Shown: positions 51,993 to 61,961, numbered from the stretch's first letter. The stretch: 64,000 bases of DNA from Paraburkholderia dilworthii (GCF_000472525.1 NZ_AWZT01000016.1:39397-103396); one strand, 5' to 3'. Made by a program: numbers and translations. The notes: generated by a model not told the origin, from the letters alone.

Positions 51993-52325
51993 ATGGCTCA
52001 CATCGAATCACTTCCAGCGGAGCAGAGCCACGGCAGCCTGCGCGGTTATGTCGGCGGATTCGTGCTTTCCGTTCTGTTGACCGCAGCCGCGTTCGGGCTT
52101 GTCATGCGCGGCGTTTTCCCGGCGCAGACGGCGATGATCGCGCTATCGGTTCTCGCCTTCGTGCAGGTTGTCGTGCACCTGGTGTTTTTCCTGCACATCG
52201 ATATGTCGGCAGGGCAGCGCTGGAACGTCATGGCGCTTGCCTATACGGCATTGGCCGCGTTGTTCCTGATCGGCGGCACGGTGTGGGTCATGCATAACGT
52301 CAGTATGAATATGATGTCGCGGTAG
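51993..52325 (+). CDS. cyoD: Cytochrome bo3 quinol oxidase subunit IV
   Basis: A 110-residue small three-helix subunit with the family end VVHLVFFLHIDMSAGQRWNVMALAYTALAALFLIGG. It starts directly after the cyoC stop codon, and ends the cyo cluster. A haem o synthase gene (cyoE) does not follow in this window; it could be elsewhere in the genome. The following gene is narX at 52410. Confidence 0.92.
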   Translation: MAHIESLPAEQSHGSLRGYVGGFVLSVLLTAAAFGLVMRGVFPAQTAMIALSVLAFVQVVVHLVFFLHIDMSAGQRWNVMALAYTALAALFLIGGTVWVMHNVSMNMMSR

Positions 52326-52409
52326 GGGATAGGCCGGCGGAGATGCGAGCGGTTGTGCGCGTACGTCCGTCAATGTGACCGGGTATCACCAACTTGGCGG
52401 AATACTTTC

Positions 52410-54362
52410 ATGCGCCCCATCTCCTCCTGGCCTCTCACCACCAAACTTGCCGTTGTAGTCGCAACGCTGCTCGCGCTCGCGCTAGCTTCCATCGGCGTGA
52501 CGCTGTGGATTACGTTGCAACTCGACGGCGGCGCGGCGGCGATCAACGAGGCGGGCCGCATGCGCATGCAGACTTATCGCGCGGCGTTAAGCTTGCGGGA
52601 GGCGCCCCAGGACGTCGGCGCACTCGCCGCCCAATTCGACAAAAGTCTCGAACTGCTGCGCGTGGGCGACCCGGTGCGTCCGCTATCGGTGCCGTGGAAC
52701 GGCGAGGCACGTGCGCGTTTCGCCAAGGTGCAACAGCAGTGGCAGGTATTGCGGCCCGTATGGGTCGATGCGGCGGCTGCGGCCGGCACGGTGGGGGCAC
52801 CGTCGTCTGCGGATGTCGTACGCGAAGCCAACGCCTTCGTCGCGCTGATCGACGCGTTCGATAGTTCAATAGAAGCCCAACTCGCACGCTGGACGTCGAT
52901 TCTCAACGCCGTGCAGATTGCGTTGCTCGTCCTCGCAATAGGCAGTGCGTGGGCGCTGCTTTATATCGGCTATCTGCTCGTGCTGGAACCGGTGTCGCGC
53001 CTGACCGGCGGCCTTGCCCGCATCGAAGCAGGCGACTTTTCGATGCGCGTAGAGGTTGCGTCACAAGACGAGTTCGGCCAGTTGTCTGCGGGCTTTAATC
53101 GCATGGCTCGCAATCTGCAGCAGTTCTATGCGGATCTCGAACTGAAGGTGAACGAGAAGACTGCTAGCCTCGAAACCGAGCGTGCGCGGCTCGCGGCACT
53201 TTACGAGATCAGCGCGTTCGCCGCGGAAGCCGGAACACTCGATGCCTTGGCGCACGGCTTCGCGCAGCGCATGCGGCGTATTGCCGGCGCGGATTCGGTG
53301 GCGATCCGCTGGTCGGGCGAAGGGAACGAAAGGTATCTGCTACTAGGAAGCGACAGCCTGCCGCGCTTCATGATCGACGACGAGCAGTGCCTGACCTCGC
53401 GTAGCTGCCTGTGTGGCGAGCCGCGGACTGAACCCGGCGCTCGCGTGATTCCGGTGTTAGCTGAAGGCGCGGCCGTGCTTGGCCATTGCGCGCGCGCCGG
53501 TTACATGACGCTGGTCTCTGTGCCGGTGATTCTGCACCAGCGCCCGCTTGGCGAAATCGATCTGTTCTTTCGTGACGAAATCCGGTTGTCGGCGCAAGAC
53601 CGCGATCTGCTCGACGCGCTCGCAAGCCATCTCGCGACCGCGATGGAGAATCTGCGTGTCACCGCGCTCGAACGCGAAACGGCAGTGTCCGACGAGCGAG
53701 CGTTGCTCGCGAGCGAGTTGCACGACTCCATTGCGCAGTCGCTCGCGTTCCTGAAGATCCAGGTTCAATTGCTGCGCGATGCATTGCCCGCGCAAACGGA
53801 CGCATCGGTTGCCCGAATCGTCGACGAACTCGAAGCGGGCGTGCGCGAGAGCACCGGCGACGTGCGCGAATTGCTGGTGCATTTCCGTACTCGCGGCAAC
53901 GCCGAGGACATCGAACCCGCATTGCGCACCACGCTGCGCAAATTCGAGCATCAAACGGGCTTGACCACGCATCTGTCGATGCAAGGTCATGGCTTGCCTC
54001 TCGACGCCGACGTAAAAGTGCAGGTTCTGCATGTGTTGCAGGAAGCGCTATCCAACGTGCGCAAGCATGCGCATGCCCGCGAAGTTTGGCTCGAAGTGCA
54101 ACAGACGCCCGCGTGGAACTTCGAAGTGCGCGACGACGGCGAAGGTTTCGACGCGCAAGGCGATACCCGCGGCGAAACGCATGTCGGCATGCGCATCATG
54201 CGCGAGCGGGCTGCGCGTATTGGCGCGCGGGTGCTGATCGACTCGGTGCCGGGCGCGGGCACCTGCGTGACGTTGAGCTTGCTGCCGCATTGCGGGGCCG
54301 CCTCTGCTGCCGCGGCTTCCCTGTTAACCGAACCGGCCGGCACCGAACTGGCGCCTGTCTGA
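52410..54362 (+). CDS. narX: Nitrate/nitrite sensor histidine kinase NarX
   Basis: A 650-residue membrane kinase of the NarX/NarQ group. The periplasmic region between two helices (about residues 10-30 and 168-190) starts with the P-box INEAGRMRMQTYRAAL (about residues 48-63) that binds nitrate. HAMP follows at about 195-245, then a central GAF-like module with the Cys cluster CLTSRSCLCG near residue 327, and HisKA_3 with phospho-His438 (ELHDSIAQSL) and HATPase_c (DDGEGFD). The start ATG at 52410 with GGCGGA upstream gives the expected short N-terminus. narL follows 15 bases later. Confidence 0.92.
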   Translation: MRPISSWPLTTKLAVVVATLLALALASIGVTLWITLQLDGGAAAINEAGRMRMQTYRAALSLREAPQDVGALAAQFDKSLELLRVGDPVRPLSVPWNGEARARFAKVQQQWQVLRPVWVDAAAAAGTVGAPSSADVVREANAFVALIDAFDSSIEAQLARWTSILNAVQIALLVLAIGSAWALLYIGYLLVLEPVSRLTGGLARIEAGDFSMRVEVASQDEFGQLSAGFNRMARNLQQFYADLELKVNEKTASLETERARLAALYEISAFAAEAGTLDALAHGFAQRMRRIAGADSVAIRWSGEGNERYLLLGSDSLPRFMIDDEQCLTSRSCLCGEPRTEPGARVIPVLAEGAAVLGHCARAGYMTLVSVPVILHQRPLGEIDLFFRDEIRLSAQDRDLLDALASHLATAMENLRVTALERETAVSDERALLASELHDSIAQSLAFLKIQVQLLRDALPAQTDASVARIVDELEAGVRESTGDVRELLVHFRTRGNAEDIEPALRTTLRKFEHQTGLTTHLSMQGHGLPLDADVKVQVLHVLQEALSNVRKHAHAREVWLEVQQTPAWNFEVRDDGEGFDAQGDTRGETHVGMRIMRERAARIGARVLIDSVPGAGTCVTLSLLPHCGAASAAAASLLTEPAGTELAPV

Positions 54363-54377
54363 AGGAGACTGAACGGC

Positions 54378-55118
54378 ATGACTCCGATCCGCTTGCTCGT
54401 CGTCGACGATCATACTTTGTTCCGGCGTGGTCTCATCGCGCTCCTCGGCCACGACACGCGTTTCGCGGTGGTGGGCGAGGCAGGCGACGCCGGCGAGGCG
54501 CAGCGTCGCGCGAGCGAGCTGCAACCCGATCTGATCCTGCTCGACAACCATCTGCCCGGCGTGAATGGCGTCGACGCGCTTGGCGATCTGCGCGAAGCCG
54601 CGCCGCACGCACGCGTGCTGATGCTCACGGTTAGCGAAGACGAGCGTGACCTCGGCGCCGCGCTGCGCCGCGGGGCGCGTGGCTACCTGCTGAAGACGGT
54701 CGATGCGGACACACTCGCCGATTCGATCGTAAGGACCATGCGTGACGAGTCGATCGTGAGCCCGGAGATGACCGGCAAGCTCGTCGCGGCTTACCGCGCC
54801 GTGACTGGCGTCGGCGAGAGCGACACCAGCGCACTCGCCGGTACGGCGGCGCTGTCCACCGAGGCAGTCGAGCCTGTCAAGCCCAAGGCCGAGCCATCGA
54901 CGGGACCGAAGCTTTCGCTGTCGGTGCGCGAGCAGGAAATCCTCGCGCATATCGCCCGCGGCGCGAGCAACAAGGAAATCGCCCGCGCACTCGTCATTGC
55001 GGAAACCACCGTCAAGATCCATGTGCAGCACATTCTGCGCAAACTGAAGCTGGCTTCGCGAGTGCAGGCGGCGGTCTATGCGACGGTCAACGCGATCGGT
55101 CGCCCCGCGGCTGCCTAG
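54378..55118 (+). CDS. narL: Nitrate response regulator NarL
   Basis: A 246-residue LuxR-type response regulator. The receiver domain (about residues 1-125) has Asp10-Asp11 and phospho-Asp56, in LILLDNHLPG, and Lys at LLKTVDAD. A helix-turn-helix at about residues 180-240 has LSVREQEILAHIARGASNKEIARALVIAETTVKIHVQHILRKL. The linker is unusually long and Ala/Ser/Pro-rich (about residues 135-175). It is cotranscribed with narX and should regulate narK and narGHJI downstream. Confidence 0.92.
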   Translation: MTPIRLLVVDDHTLFRRGLIALLGHDTRFAVVGEAGDAGEAQRRASELQPDLILLDNHLPGVNGVDALGDLREAAPHARVLMLTVSEDERDLGAALRRGARGYLLKTVDADTLADSIVRTMRDESIVSPEMTGKLVAAYRAVTGVGESDTSALAGTAALSTEAVEPVKPKAEPSTGPKLSLSVREQEILAHIARGASNKEIARALVIAETTVKIHVQHILRKLKLASRVQAAVYATVNAIGRPAAA

Positions 55119-55187
55119 CCATCGCAGATGTTTTTAAACTGCAGCCGCATGGCTGCGGTTTCGCGTCGAATCACCTCGCGTCACGCA

Positions 55188-55201
55188 TTGACGCACATCA
55201 A
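55188..55201. promoter_or_regulatory. FNR/Anr box upstream of narK1
   Basis: TTGACGCACATCAA matches the FNR consensus TTGAT-N4-ATCAA at 9 of 10 fixed positions. Its centre (55194.5) is 41.5 bases before about 55236, and a GATAGT at 55225-55230 fits as the -10 element, the normal arrangement of an FNR class II promoter. It should drive narK1-narK2-narGHJ in low oxygen. Confidence 0.75.
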
Positions 55202-55226
55202 CCGAGGCGTATCGCTCCTCTCCCGA

Positions 55227-55242
55227 TAGTTCTAAAGAACTA
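55227..55242. repeat. 16-base inverted repeat in the narK1 leader
   Basis: TAGTTCT and AGAACTA flank AA and form a perfect inverted repeat that overlaps the expected transcription start of the nar operon. It could bind another regulator or form a 5' hairpin in the mRNA. It resembles, but is not the same as, the AGTTCTATC arms of the IclR operator at 42561. Confidence 0.55.
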
Positions 55243-55364
55243 GGTCCTGCTCGCTACGTAAGTCCGCAGTAGTTCTTCTGCCGCGCCGCAACCGTTCGTT
55301 TGAAGGATATTCGCAAGCGGCAACAAAGCCCAAAGTCGATGTCATGAAAGACGGAGTCCATTCC

Positions 55365-56690
55365 ATGACACAGACATCGACGGCATCTAGCGATGCGTCG
55401 CGTCGGCACGCCTCGTCCGTGCTGGTTTCCAGCACGATCGCGTTCACGGTGTGCTTCATGGTCTGGATGATGTTCGGCGTAGTCGGGATTCCGCTGCGCC
55501 GGTCGTTGCATCTGAACGAGACCGAGTTCGGCATGCTGGCTGCGTTGCCCGTCCTCACGGGTTCACTCGTGCGCGTGCCGCTCGGCATCTGGACCGACCG
55601 GTACGGCGGCCGTATCGTCATGACCGCGCTGATGCTCGCCACGGTGCCGGCCATCTGGCTGATGAGCTACGCGACCGCCTATTGGCATCTGCTCGTGATC
55701 GGTCTGTTCGTCGGCCTCGCGGGCGGCGCGTTTTCCGTCGGCACGCCCTATGTGGCGCGCTGGTTTCCGCAAGACAAGCGCGGCTTCGCGATGGGCGTGT
55801 TCGGCGCCGGCAATTCGGGGGCAGCGGTGAACAAGTTCGTCGCTCCCGCGATCATGGTCGCGTTCGGTTGGGCGATGGTCGCCAAGGTTTATGCAGTGGT
55901 CATGCTTGCCACCGCCGTGCTGTTCTGGATGTTCAGCAAAACCGACCCAGCGCATCGCATGCCGCAAAAGACGCGCTTTCTCGACCAGCTAGCCGCATTG
56001 AAAGACCCAAGGGTGCTCAGGTACTGCCAGTACTACAGCATCGTATTCGGCGGCTACGTCGGCCTGTCGCTGTGGATGGTGCAGTACTACGTCGGCGAAT
56101 ACGGTCTCGATATTCGCGTCGCTGCGCTGCTTGCTGCGTGCTTCTCGCTGCCGGGCGGCTTGCTGCGCGCCGCGGGCGGCTGGCTCTCGGACCGTTATGG
56201 CGCGCACCGCGTGACGTGGTGGGTGATGGGGGTGAGCTGGATGTGCCTGTTCCTGCTCAGCTATCCACGCACGCATTTCACCGTCGCCACGGTGAGCGGC
56301 GCTAAAGGCTTCGACGTCGGCCTGAACGTGGTCTGGTTCACGGCGCTGATGTTCGTGCTCGGCATTGCATTCGCATTCGGCAAAGCCAGCGTTTTCAAAT
56401 ATATCGGCGACCAGTATCCGCGCAACATCGGCGCGATCTCCGGCATCGTCGGACTCGCGGGTGGCCTTGGCGGCTTTCTGCTGCCGATTCTCTTCGGCCT
56501 GCTGGTCGATCTCACTGGGATTCGTTCGAGCGCCTTCATGCTGCTTTACGGCGTCGTGTGGGTCTCGCTTATCTGGATGTATTTCACCGAAGTTCGCACG
56601 AGGGACGTGCTCGCGGCAACGCCGCCTGTCTGCCCGGCTCAGCCAGTGCGAACTGTCGACTCACAACCTGCGGAAACACAACCATCATGA
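55365..56690 (+). CDS. narK1: Nitrate/H+ symporter NarK1
   Basis: A 441-residue, 12-helix MFS transporter of the NarK/NNP family. The nitrate signatures are near residues 140-165 (GFAMGVFGAGNSGAAVNKFVAP) and 365-385 (GAISGIVGLAGGLGGFLLPI), with membrane Arg residues in helices 2 and 8 (FSLPGGLLRAAGGWLSDRYGA). Type-1 NarK imports nitrate with protons. I use the ATG at 55365 because GGAG is 8 bases upstream; an ATG at 55344 is in frame. It overlaps narK2 by 4 bases. Confidence 0.88.
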   Translation: MTQTSTASSDASRRHASSVLVSSTIAFTVCFMVWMMFGVVGIPLRRSLHLNETEFGMLAALPVLTGSLVRVPLGIWTDRYGGRIVMTALMLATVPAIWLMSYATAYWHLLVIGLFVGLAGGAFSVGTPYVARWFPQDKRGFAMGVFGAGNSGAAVNKFVAPAIMVAFGWAMVAKVYAVVMLATAVLFWMFSKTDPAHRMPQKTRFLDQLAALKDPRVLRYCQYYSIVFGGYVGLSLWMVQYYVGEYGLDIRVAALLAACFSLPGGLLRAAGGWLSDRYGAHRVTWWVMGVSWMCLFLLSYPRTHFTVATVSGAKGFDVGLNVVWFTALMFVLGIAFAFGKASVFKYIGDQYPRNIGAISGIVGLAGGLGGFLLPILFGLLVDLTGIRSSAFMLLYGVVWVSLIWMYFTEVRTRDVLAATPPVCPAQPVRTVDSQPAETQPS

Positions 56691-58126
56691 ACATCTCGGC
56701 AGCACGCGCGCGGGCGGGCCGCACGCTGAAGGTCTGGACGCCCGACGACAAAGCCTTCTGGCAGCGCGAAGGCGAAGCCGTCGCCAAGCTCAATTTGTGG
56801 ATCTCGGTGCCGGCGCTCTTTTTCGCATTCGCTATCTGGCAGGTGTGGAGCGTTGTGGCGGTCAGCTTGCCGTCGCTCGGATTCCACTATTCGACCAACC
56901 AGCTGTTCTGGCTCGCGGCGGCGCCCGCGTTATCCGGCGCGACGTTGCGCATCTTCTATTCGTTCATGGTGCCGATTTTCGGCGGCCGGCGCTGGACCAC
57001 GATCTCCACCGCATCGCTGCTGATCCCGGCAATCGGCATCGGCTTTGCGGTGCAGGACAACACGACCAGCTACCCGACGATGCTGCTGCTCGCGCTGCTG
57101 TGCGGCCTCGGCGGCGGCAACTTCAGTTCGAGCATGGCCAATATCAGCTTCTTCTTTCCGAAGGAGCGTAAGGGCTCGGCGCTCGGCGTCAATGGCGGAC
57201 TCGGCAATCTCGGCGTATCGGTGGTGCAGTTTCTGTCACCGCTAGTCGTGACAGCCGGCGTGCTGGGCATCTTCGGCGGCGATCCGCAGACGCTCGTGAA
57301 GGCCGGTCACATGTCGCAGGTCTGGATGCAGAACGCGACCTTCATCTGGGTGCCGTGGATTGCGCTCTCCGCACTTGCAGCATGGTTCGGCATGAACGAT
57401 CTGGCCGATGCAAAGGCGTCGTTCGCCGCCCAGGCGAGCATCTTCAGAAGCCGCCATAACTGGCTGATGTGCACGCTTTATCTCGGCACGTTCGGTTCGT
57501 TCATCGGCTATGCGGCCGGCTTTCCGTTGCTGATCAAGAGCCAGTTTCCGGGCGTGAATCCGCTCACGTATGCGTGGCTTGGGCCCCTCGTCGGCGCGGT
57601 CGTGAGGCCCTTCGGTGGATGGCTTGCCGACCGGCTCGGCGGCGCGCGCGTCACGTTGTGGAATTTCGTCGTGATGGCGCTCGCGGTCGTCGGCGTTCTG
57701 TACTTTCTGCCGAAGACGGGCGGCGCGTCGTTCGCCCCCGGCTGGAGCCCGAAAGACGGCAACTTCGCGGGATTCTTCCTGATGTTCCTGCTGCTCTTTC
57801 TCACCACCGGCATTGGCAACGGTTCGACGTTCCGCATGATTCCCGTGATTTTCCTGAATCTGCGCATGCGTGGCGTGCGGGCGACCGACGCAGAGGCGCT
57901 GGCCCATGCGACACGTGACGGCAATACCGAAGGCGCCGCCGCGATCGGTTTCGCGGGCGCAATCGGCGCGTATGGCGGCTTCTTCATCCCGAAGAGCTAT
58001 GGCAGCTCGATTCTCATGACCGGCGGCCCGGAACTGGCGCTGTATTGCTTCATCGCTTTCTACCTGCTGTGCATCGGCCTCACGTGGTGGTTCTACGCGC
58101 GCCGCGATGCAGCGATGCCGTGTTAA
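56687..58126 (+). CDS. narK2: Nitrate/nitrite antiporter NarK2
   Basis: A 479-residue NarK of type 2. It begins with an ATGA that overlaps the narK1 stop, so the two are translationally coupled. The nitrate signatures are at about 155-180 (GGGNFSSSMANISFFFPKERKGSALGVNGGLGNLGVS) and 420-440 (GAIGAYGGFFIPKSYG). Type-2 NarK exchanges nitrate for nitrite, and the pair is common with membrane nitrate reductase in denitrifiers. It has an N-terminal extension of about 30 residues before the first helix. Confidence 0.88.
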   Translation: MNISAARARAGRTLKVWTPDDKAFWQREGEAVAKLNLWISVPALFFAFAIWQVWSVVAVSLPSLGFHYSTNQLFWLAAAPALSGATLRIFYSFMVPIFGGRRWTTISTASLLIPAIGIGFAVQDNTTSYPTMLLLALLCGLGGGNFSSSMANISFFFPKERKGSALGVNGGLGNLGVSVVQFLSPLVVTAGVLGIFGGDPQTLVKAGHMSQVWMQNATFIWVPWIALSALAAWFGMNDLADAKASFAAQASIFRSRHNWLMCTLYLGTFGSFIGYAAGFPLLIKSQFPGVNPLTYAWLGPLVGAVVRPFGGWLADRLGGARVTLWNFVVMALAVVGVLYFLPKTGGASFAPGWSPKDGNFAGFFLMFLLLFLTTGIGNGSTFRMIPVIFLNLRMRGVRATDAEALAHATRDGNTEGAAAIGFAGAIGAYGGFFIPKSYGSSILMTGGPELALYCFIAFYLLCIGLTWWFYARRDAAMPC

Positions 58127-58178
58127 AGCGCATCGATAAAAAGCGGAACAAAAAGCCAATTCAAAACGGACCCACACA

Positions 58179-61100
58179 ATGAGCCACTTTCTAGACCGAC
58201 TCAGATACTTCTCGCAGCCGAAGCAGCGCTTCGCGCAAGGCCACGGCGTGACCACCGGAGAGGACCGCACATGGGAAGACGCGTACCGCGCGCGCTGGCA
58301 GCACGACAAGACCGTTCGCTCGACGCACGGCGTGAATTGCACGGGCTCCTGTTCGTGGAAGATTCACGTGAAGGGCGGCATCGTGGCGTGGGAAACGCAG
58401 CAGACCGATTATCCGCGCACGCGCGCCGATCTGCCGAATCACGAGCCGCGCGGCTGCGCGCGCGGCGCGAGCTATAGCTGGTATCTGTACAGCGCGAACC
58501 GTGTCAAATATCCGCTGGTGCGCGCCCGGCTGCTCAAGCATTGGCGTGCCGCGCGCGCGGTGGCGGCGAGTCCCGTCGACGCGTGGGCGGCAGTCGTCGA
58601 GAACGACGCGCAGCGCCGCGACTATCAGAGCCAGCGCGGCCTCGGCGGCTTTGTGCGGGCTAGTTGGGACGAGGTCAACGAGATCGTGGCCGCGGCCAAC
58701 GTCTACACGATCAAAAAGCACGGGCCGGATCGCGTCATCGGCTTTTCGCCCATTCCGGCGATGTCGATGGTCAGCTATGCCGCCGGCAGCCGCTATCTGA
58801 GCCTGATCGGCGGCGTGTGCATGAGCTTTTACGACTGGTACTGCGATTTGCCGCCGTCGAGTCCGCAGACCTGGGGCGAGCAGACCGACGTTCCGGAATC
58901 CGCAGACTGGTACAACTCGAGCTACATCATCGCGTGGGGTTCGAACGTGCCGCAAACGCGCACGCCCGACGCGCACTTTTTCACCGAAGTCCGCTATCGC
59001 GGCGCGAAGACGGTCGCGGTCACGCCCGACTACGCCGAAGTGAGCAAACTCGCGGACCTGTGGATGCATCCGCGTCAGGGCACCGACGCCGCGCTCGCGA
59101 TGGCAATGGGGCACGTGATTCTGCGCGAATTCTATTTCGAGCGGCGCAGCGCCTATTTCGACGACTACGCGCGCCGCTATACCGACCTGCCGCTGCTCGT
59201 GCAACTGAAGGAGCACACATTGCCGGACGGCCGCCAGATCATGGTGCCCGACCGCTACCTACGCGCCGACGATTTCAACGGCAAGCTCGGTCAGGACAAT
59301 AACCCCGAGTGGAAGACGGTCGCGTTCGACATCGACGGAAAAGTTGTATTGCCGCACGGTTCGATTGGTTTTCGCTGGGGCGCGGAAGGCCGCGGCGACG
59401 AAGGCAGATGGAATCTCGAAGCGAAAGAAGGGCGGCACGGCAGCGACGTCAAACTGAAGCTGTCGGTGGTGGAAGACAGCGCGCAGCCGCATGAGCCGGT
59501 CACGGTCGGTTTTCCGTATTTCGGCGGCATCGACACGCCGCATTTCACTGCGAACAAACAGGGCGACGTGCTGACGCGCGCGGTGCCGGCCGCGCGCATT
59601 GCACTCGGCAAGGAAGGCGAGCGGCGTGAGGTGCTGGTTGCGACCGTGTTCGATCTGCTGGCCGCCAACTATGGCGTCGACCGCGGCTTCGGCGGTGCGG
59701 TCGATTACAACGACGATGTGCCATATACGCCCGCCTGGCAGGAACGCATTACCGGCGTGCCGCGCGAGCAGGCCATCATGGTGGCGCGCGAATTCGCGCA
59801 GAACGCCGACAAGACGCGGGGCAAGTCGATGGTGATCATCGGCGCGGCGATGAATCACTGGTTTCACAGCGACATGAACTATCGCGGTGTGATCAACATG
59901 CTGATGCTGTGCGGCTGCATCGGTCAGAGCGGCGGCGGCTGGGCGCATTACGTCGGTCAGGAAAAGCTGCGTCCGCAAACCGGCTGGACCGCGCTCGCCT
60001 TCGCGCTCGACTGGATTCGTCCGCCGCGGCAGATGAATTCCACCAGCTTCTTCTACGCGCATACAGATCAGTGGCGCTATGAAAAGCTCGGCGTCGACGA
60101 AATTCTTTCGCCGCTCGCGAACAAGGCGCAATACGGCGGCTCGCTGATCGACTACAACGTTCGCGCCGAGCGCATGGGCTGGTTGCCGTCGGCGCCGCAG
60201 TTGCAGACCAATCCGTTGCAGGTGGCGCGCGATGCGCAGGCCGCCGGCATCGACGCAAAAGCGTATGTGGCGAGCACGCTAAAAGACGGCACGCTCAGGA
60301 TGAGTTGCGAGGATCCCGATCATCCCGATAACTGGCCGCGCAATATGTTCGTGTGGCGCTCGAATCTGCTTGGCTCGTCGGGCAAAGGCCACGAGTACTT
60401 CCTCAAGCATCTGCTGGGCACCGCTCATGGCGTGCAAGGCCGCGATCTCGGCGACGACGATGCGAAGCCGCAAGAGGTCACGTGGCGCGACACGGCGCCG
60501 GAAGGCAAACTCGACCTGCTCGTGACACTCGACTTCCGGATGAGCACGACATGCCTCTACTCGGATATCGTGCTGCCTACCGCGACGTGGTACGAAAAGA
60601 ACGATCTGAACACGAGCGACATGCATCCGTTCATTCACCCGCTGTCGAGCGCGGTGGACCCGGCGTGGCAGGCACGTAGCGACTGGGACATCTACAAAGG
60701 ATTCGCGAAGGCCTTCAGCGAAGTCTGCGTCGGCCATCTCGGCGTCGAAAAGGAAGTCGTGCTGACGCCGCTGATGCACGACACCCCTGCGGAACTCGCG
60801 CAACCGTACGACGTGCGCGACTGGAAGCGCGGCGAGTGCGAACTCGTACCGGGCAAGACCGCGCCGCAGGTGAGCGTGGTCGAGCGCGACTATCCAAACG
60901 TGTATCGACGCTTCACGGCGCTCGGGCCGCTGATGAATAAGGTCGGTAACGGCGGCAAGGGCATTGCATGGCAGACCGGCACGGAGGTCGCGCAACTCGC
61001 CGAGCTGAACGGCACCGTGAACGACGAAGGCGCGACGCACGGACTCGTGAAGATCGACAGCGATATCGACGCGTGCGAAGTCGTGCTGATGCTCGCGCCG

Positions 61101-61961
61101 GAAACTAACGGCCACGTCGCGGTGAAGGCCTGGGACGCGCTCTCGAAGATAACCGGCCGCGACCATGCGCATCTCGCGTTGCATCGCGAGGACGAGAAGA
61201 TCCGCTACCGCGACGTTCAGGCGCAACCGCGCAAGATCATTTCGTCGCCGACATGGAGCGGTCTCGAAAGCGAGAAAGTGTCGTACAACGCCGGCTATAC
61301 GAATGTGCATGAACTCATTCCCTGGCGCACGCTGACCGGCCGCCAGCAGTTCTATCAGGACCATCCGTGGATGCGCGAGTTCGGCGAAGCTCTCGCGAGC
61401 TACCGTCCACCGGTCGACCTGAAAGCGGTTGCGCCCATGCACGGCCGCAAGCCTAACGGACACACCGAAATCGCGCTGAACTTCATTACGCCGCATCAGA
61501 AGTGGGGCATTCATAGCACGTACACCGACAACCTCATCATGCTCACGCTCAATCGCGGCGGCCCCGTGATCTGGCTGAGCGAGGACGACGCGAGATCCGC
61601 CGGCATCGAAGATAACGACTGGGTCGAACTGTTCAACGTCAACGGCGCGATCGCAGCGCGCGCGGTAGTGAGCCAGCGCGTCAATCCCGGCATGGTGATG
61701 ATGTATCACGCGCAGGAGAAGATCGTGAACGTGCCTGGTTCGGAAATCACCGGCACACGCGGCGGCATTCATAACTCGGTCACGCGCATCGTGCTCAAGC
61801 CGACGCACATGATCGGCGGCTATGCGCAGCTTAGCTACGGCTTTAACTACTACGGGACCATCGGCACGAATCGCGACGAATTCGTCGTGGTGCGCAAGAT
61901 GGCGAAAGTGGACTGGCTCGACGACGAGCCGGTTCTCGCCGCAAACGGAGATCGCAAATGA
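58179..61961 (+). CDS. narG: Respiratory nitrate reductase alpha subunit
   Basis: The 1260-residue bis-MGD catalytic subunit on the cytoplasmic face, reducing nitrate to nitrite. The [4Fe-4S] FS0 ligands are in HGVNCTGSCSW (His, Cys, Cys) near residue 50, and GCARGASYSW supplies the fourth Cys near residue 92. The Mo-Asp region is ADWYNSSYIIAWGSNVPQTRTPDAHF near residue 245. HSDMNYRGVINMLMLCGCIG and SPLANKAQYGGS are typical of NarG. Length matches E. coli NarG (about 1247). The ATG lies after a weak purine-rich leader. Confidence 0.95.
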   Translation: MSHFLDRLRYFSQPKQRFAQGHGVTTGEDRTWEDAYRARWQHDKTVRSTHGVNCTGSCSWKIHVKGGIVAWETQQTDYPRTRADLPNHEPRGCARGASYSWYLYSANRVKYPLVRARLLKHWRAARAVAASPVDAWAAVVENDAQRRDYQSQRGLGGFVRASWDEVNEIVAAANVYTIKKHGPDRVIGFSPIPAMSMVSYAAGSRYLSLIGGVCMSFYDWYCDLPPSSPQTWGEQTDVPESADWYNSSYIIAWGSNVPQTRTPDAHFFTEVRYRGAKTVAVTPDYAEVSKLADLWMHPRQGTDAALAMAMGHVILREFYFERRSAYFDDYARRYTDLPLLVQLKEHTLPDGRQIMVPDRYLRADDFNGKLGQDNNPEWKTVAFDIDGKVVLPHGSIGFRWGAEGRGDEGRWNLEAKEGRHGSDVKLKLSVVEDSAQPHEPVTVGFPYFGGIDTPHFTANKQGDVLTRAVPAARIALGKEGERREVLVATVFDLLAANYGVDRGFGGAVDYNDDVPYTPAWQERITGVPREQAIMVAREFAQNADKTRGKSMVIIGAAMNHWFHSDMNYRGVINMLMLCGCIGQSGGGWAHYVGQEKLRPQTGWTALAFALDWIRPPRQMNSTSFFYAHTDQWRYEKLGVDEILSPLANKAQYGGSLIDYNVRAERMGWLPSAPQLQTNPLQVARDAQAAGIDAKAYVASTLKDGTLRMSCEDPDHPDNWPRNMFVWRSNLLGSSGKGHEYFLKHLLGTAHGVQGRDLGDDDAKPQEVTWRDTAPEGKLDLLVTLDFRMSTTCLYSDIVLPTATWYEKNDLNTSDMHPFIHPLSSAVDPAWQARSDWDIYKGFAKAFSEVCVGHLGVEKEVVLTPLMHDTPAELAQPYDVRDWKRGECELVPGKTAPQVSVVERDYPNVYRRFTALGPLMNKVGNGGKGIAWQTGTEVAQLAELNGTVNDEGATHGLVKIDSDIDACEVVLMLAPETNGHVAVKAWDALSKITGRDHAHLALHREDEKIRYRDVQAQPRKIISSPTWSGLESEKVSYNAGYTNVHELIPWRTLTGRQQFYQDHPWMREFGEALASYRPPVDLKAVAPMHGRKPNGHTEIALNFITPHQKWGIHSTYTDNLIMLTLNRGGPVIWLSEDDARSAGIEDNDWVELFNVNGAIAARAVVSQRVNPGMVMMYHAQEKIVNVPGSEITGTRGGIHNSVTRIVLKPTHMIGGYAQLSYGFNYYGTIGTNRDEFVVVRKMAKVDWLDDEPVLAANGDRK

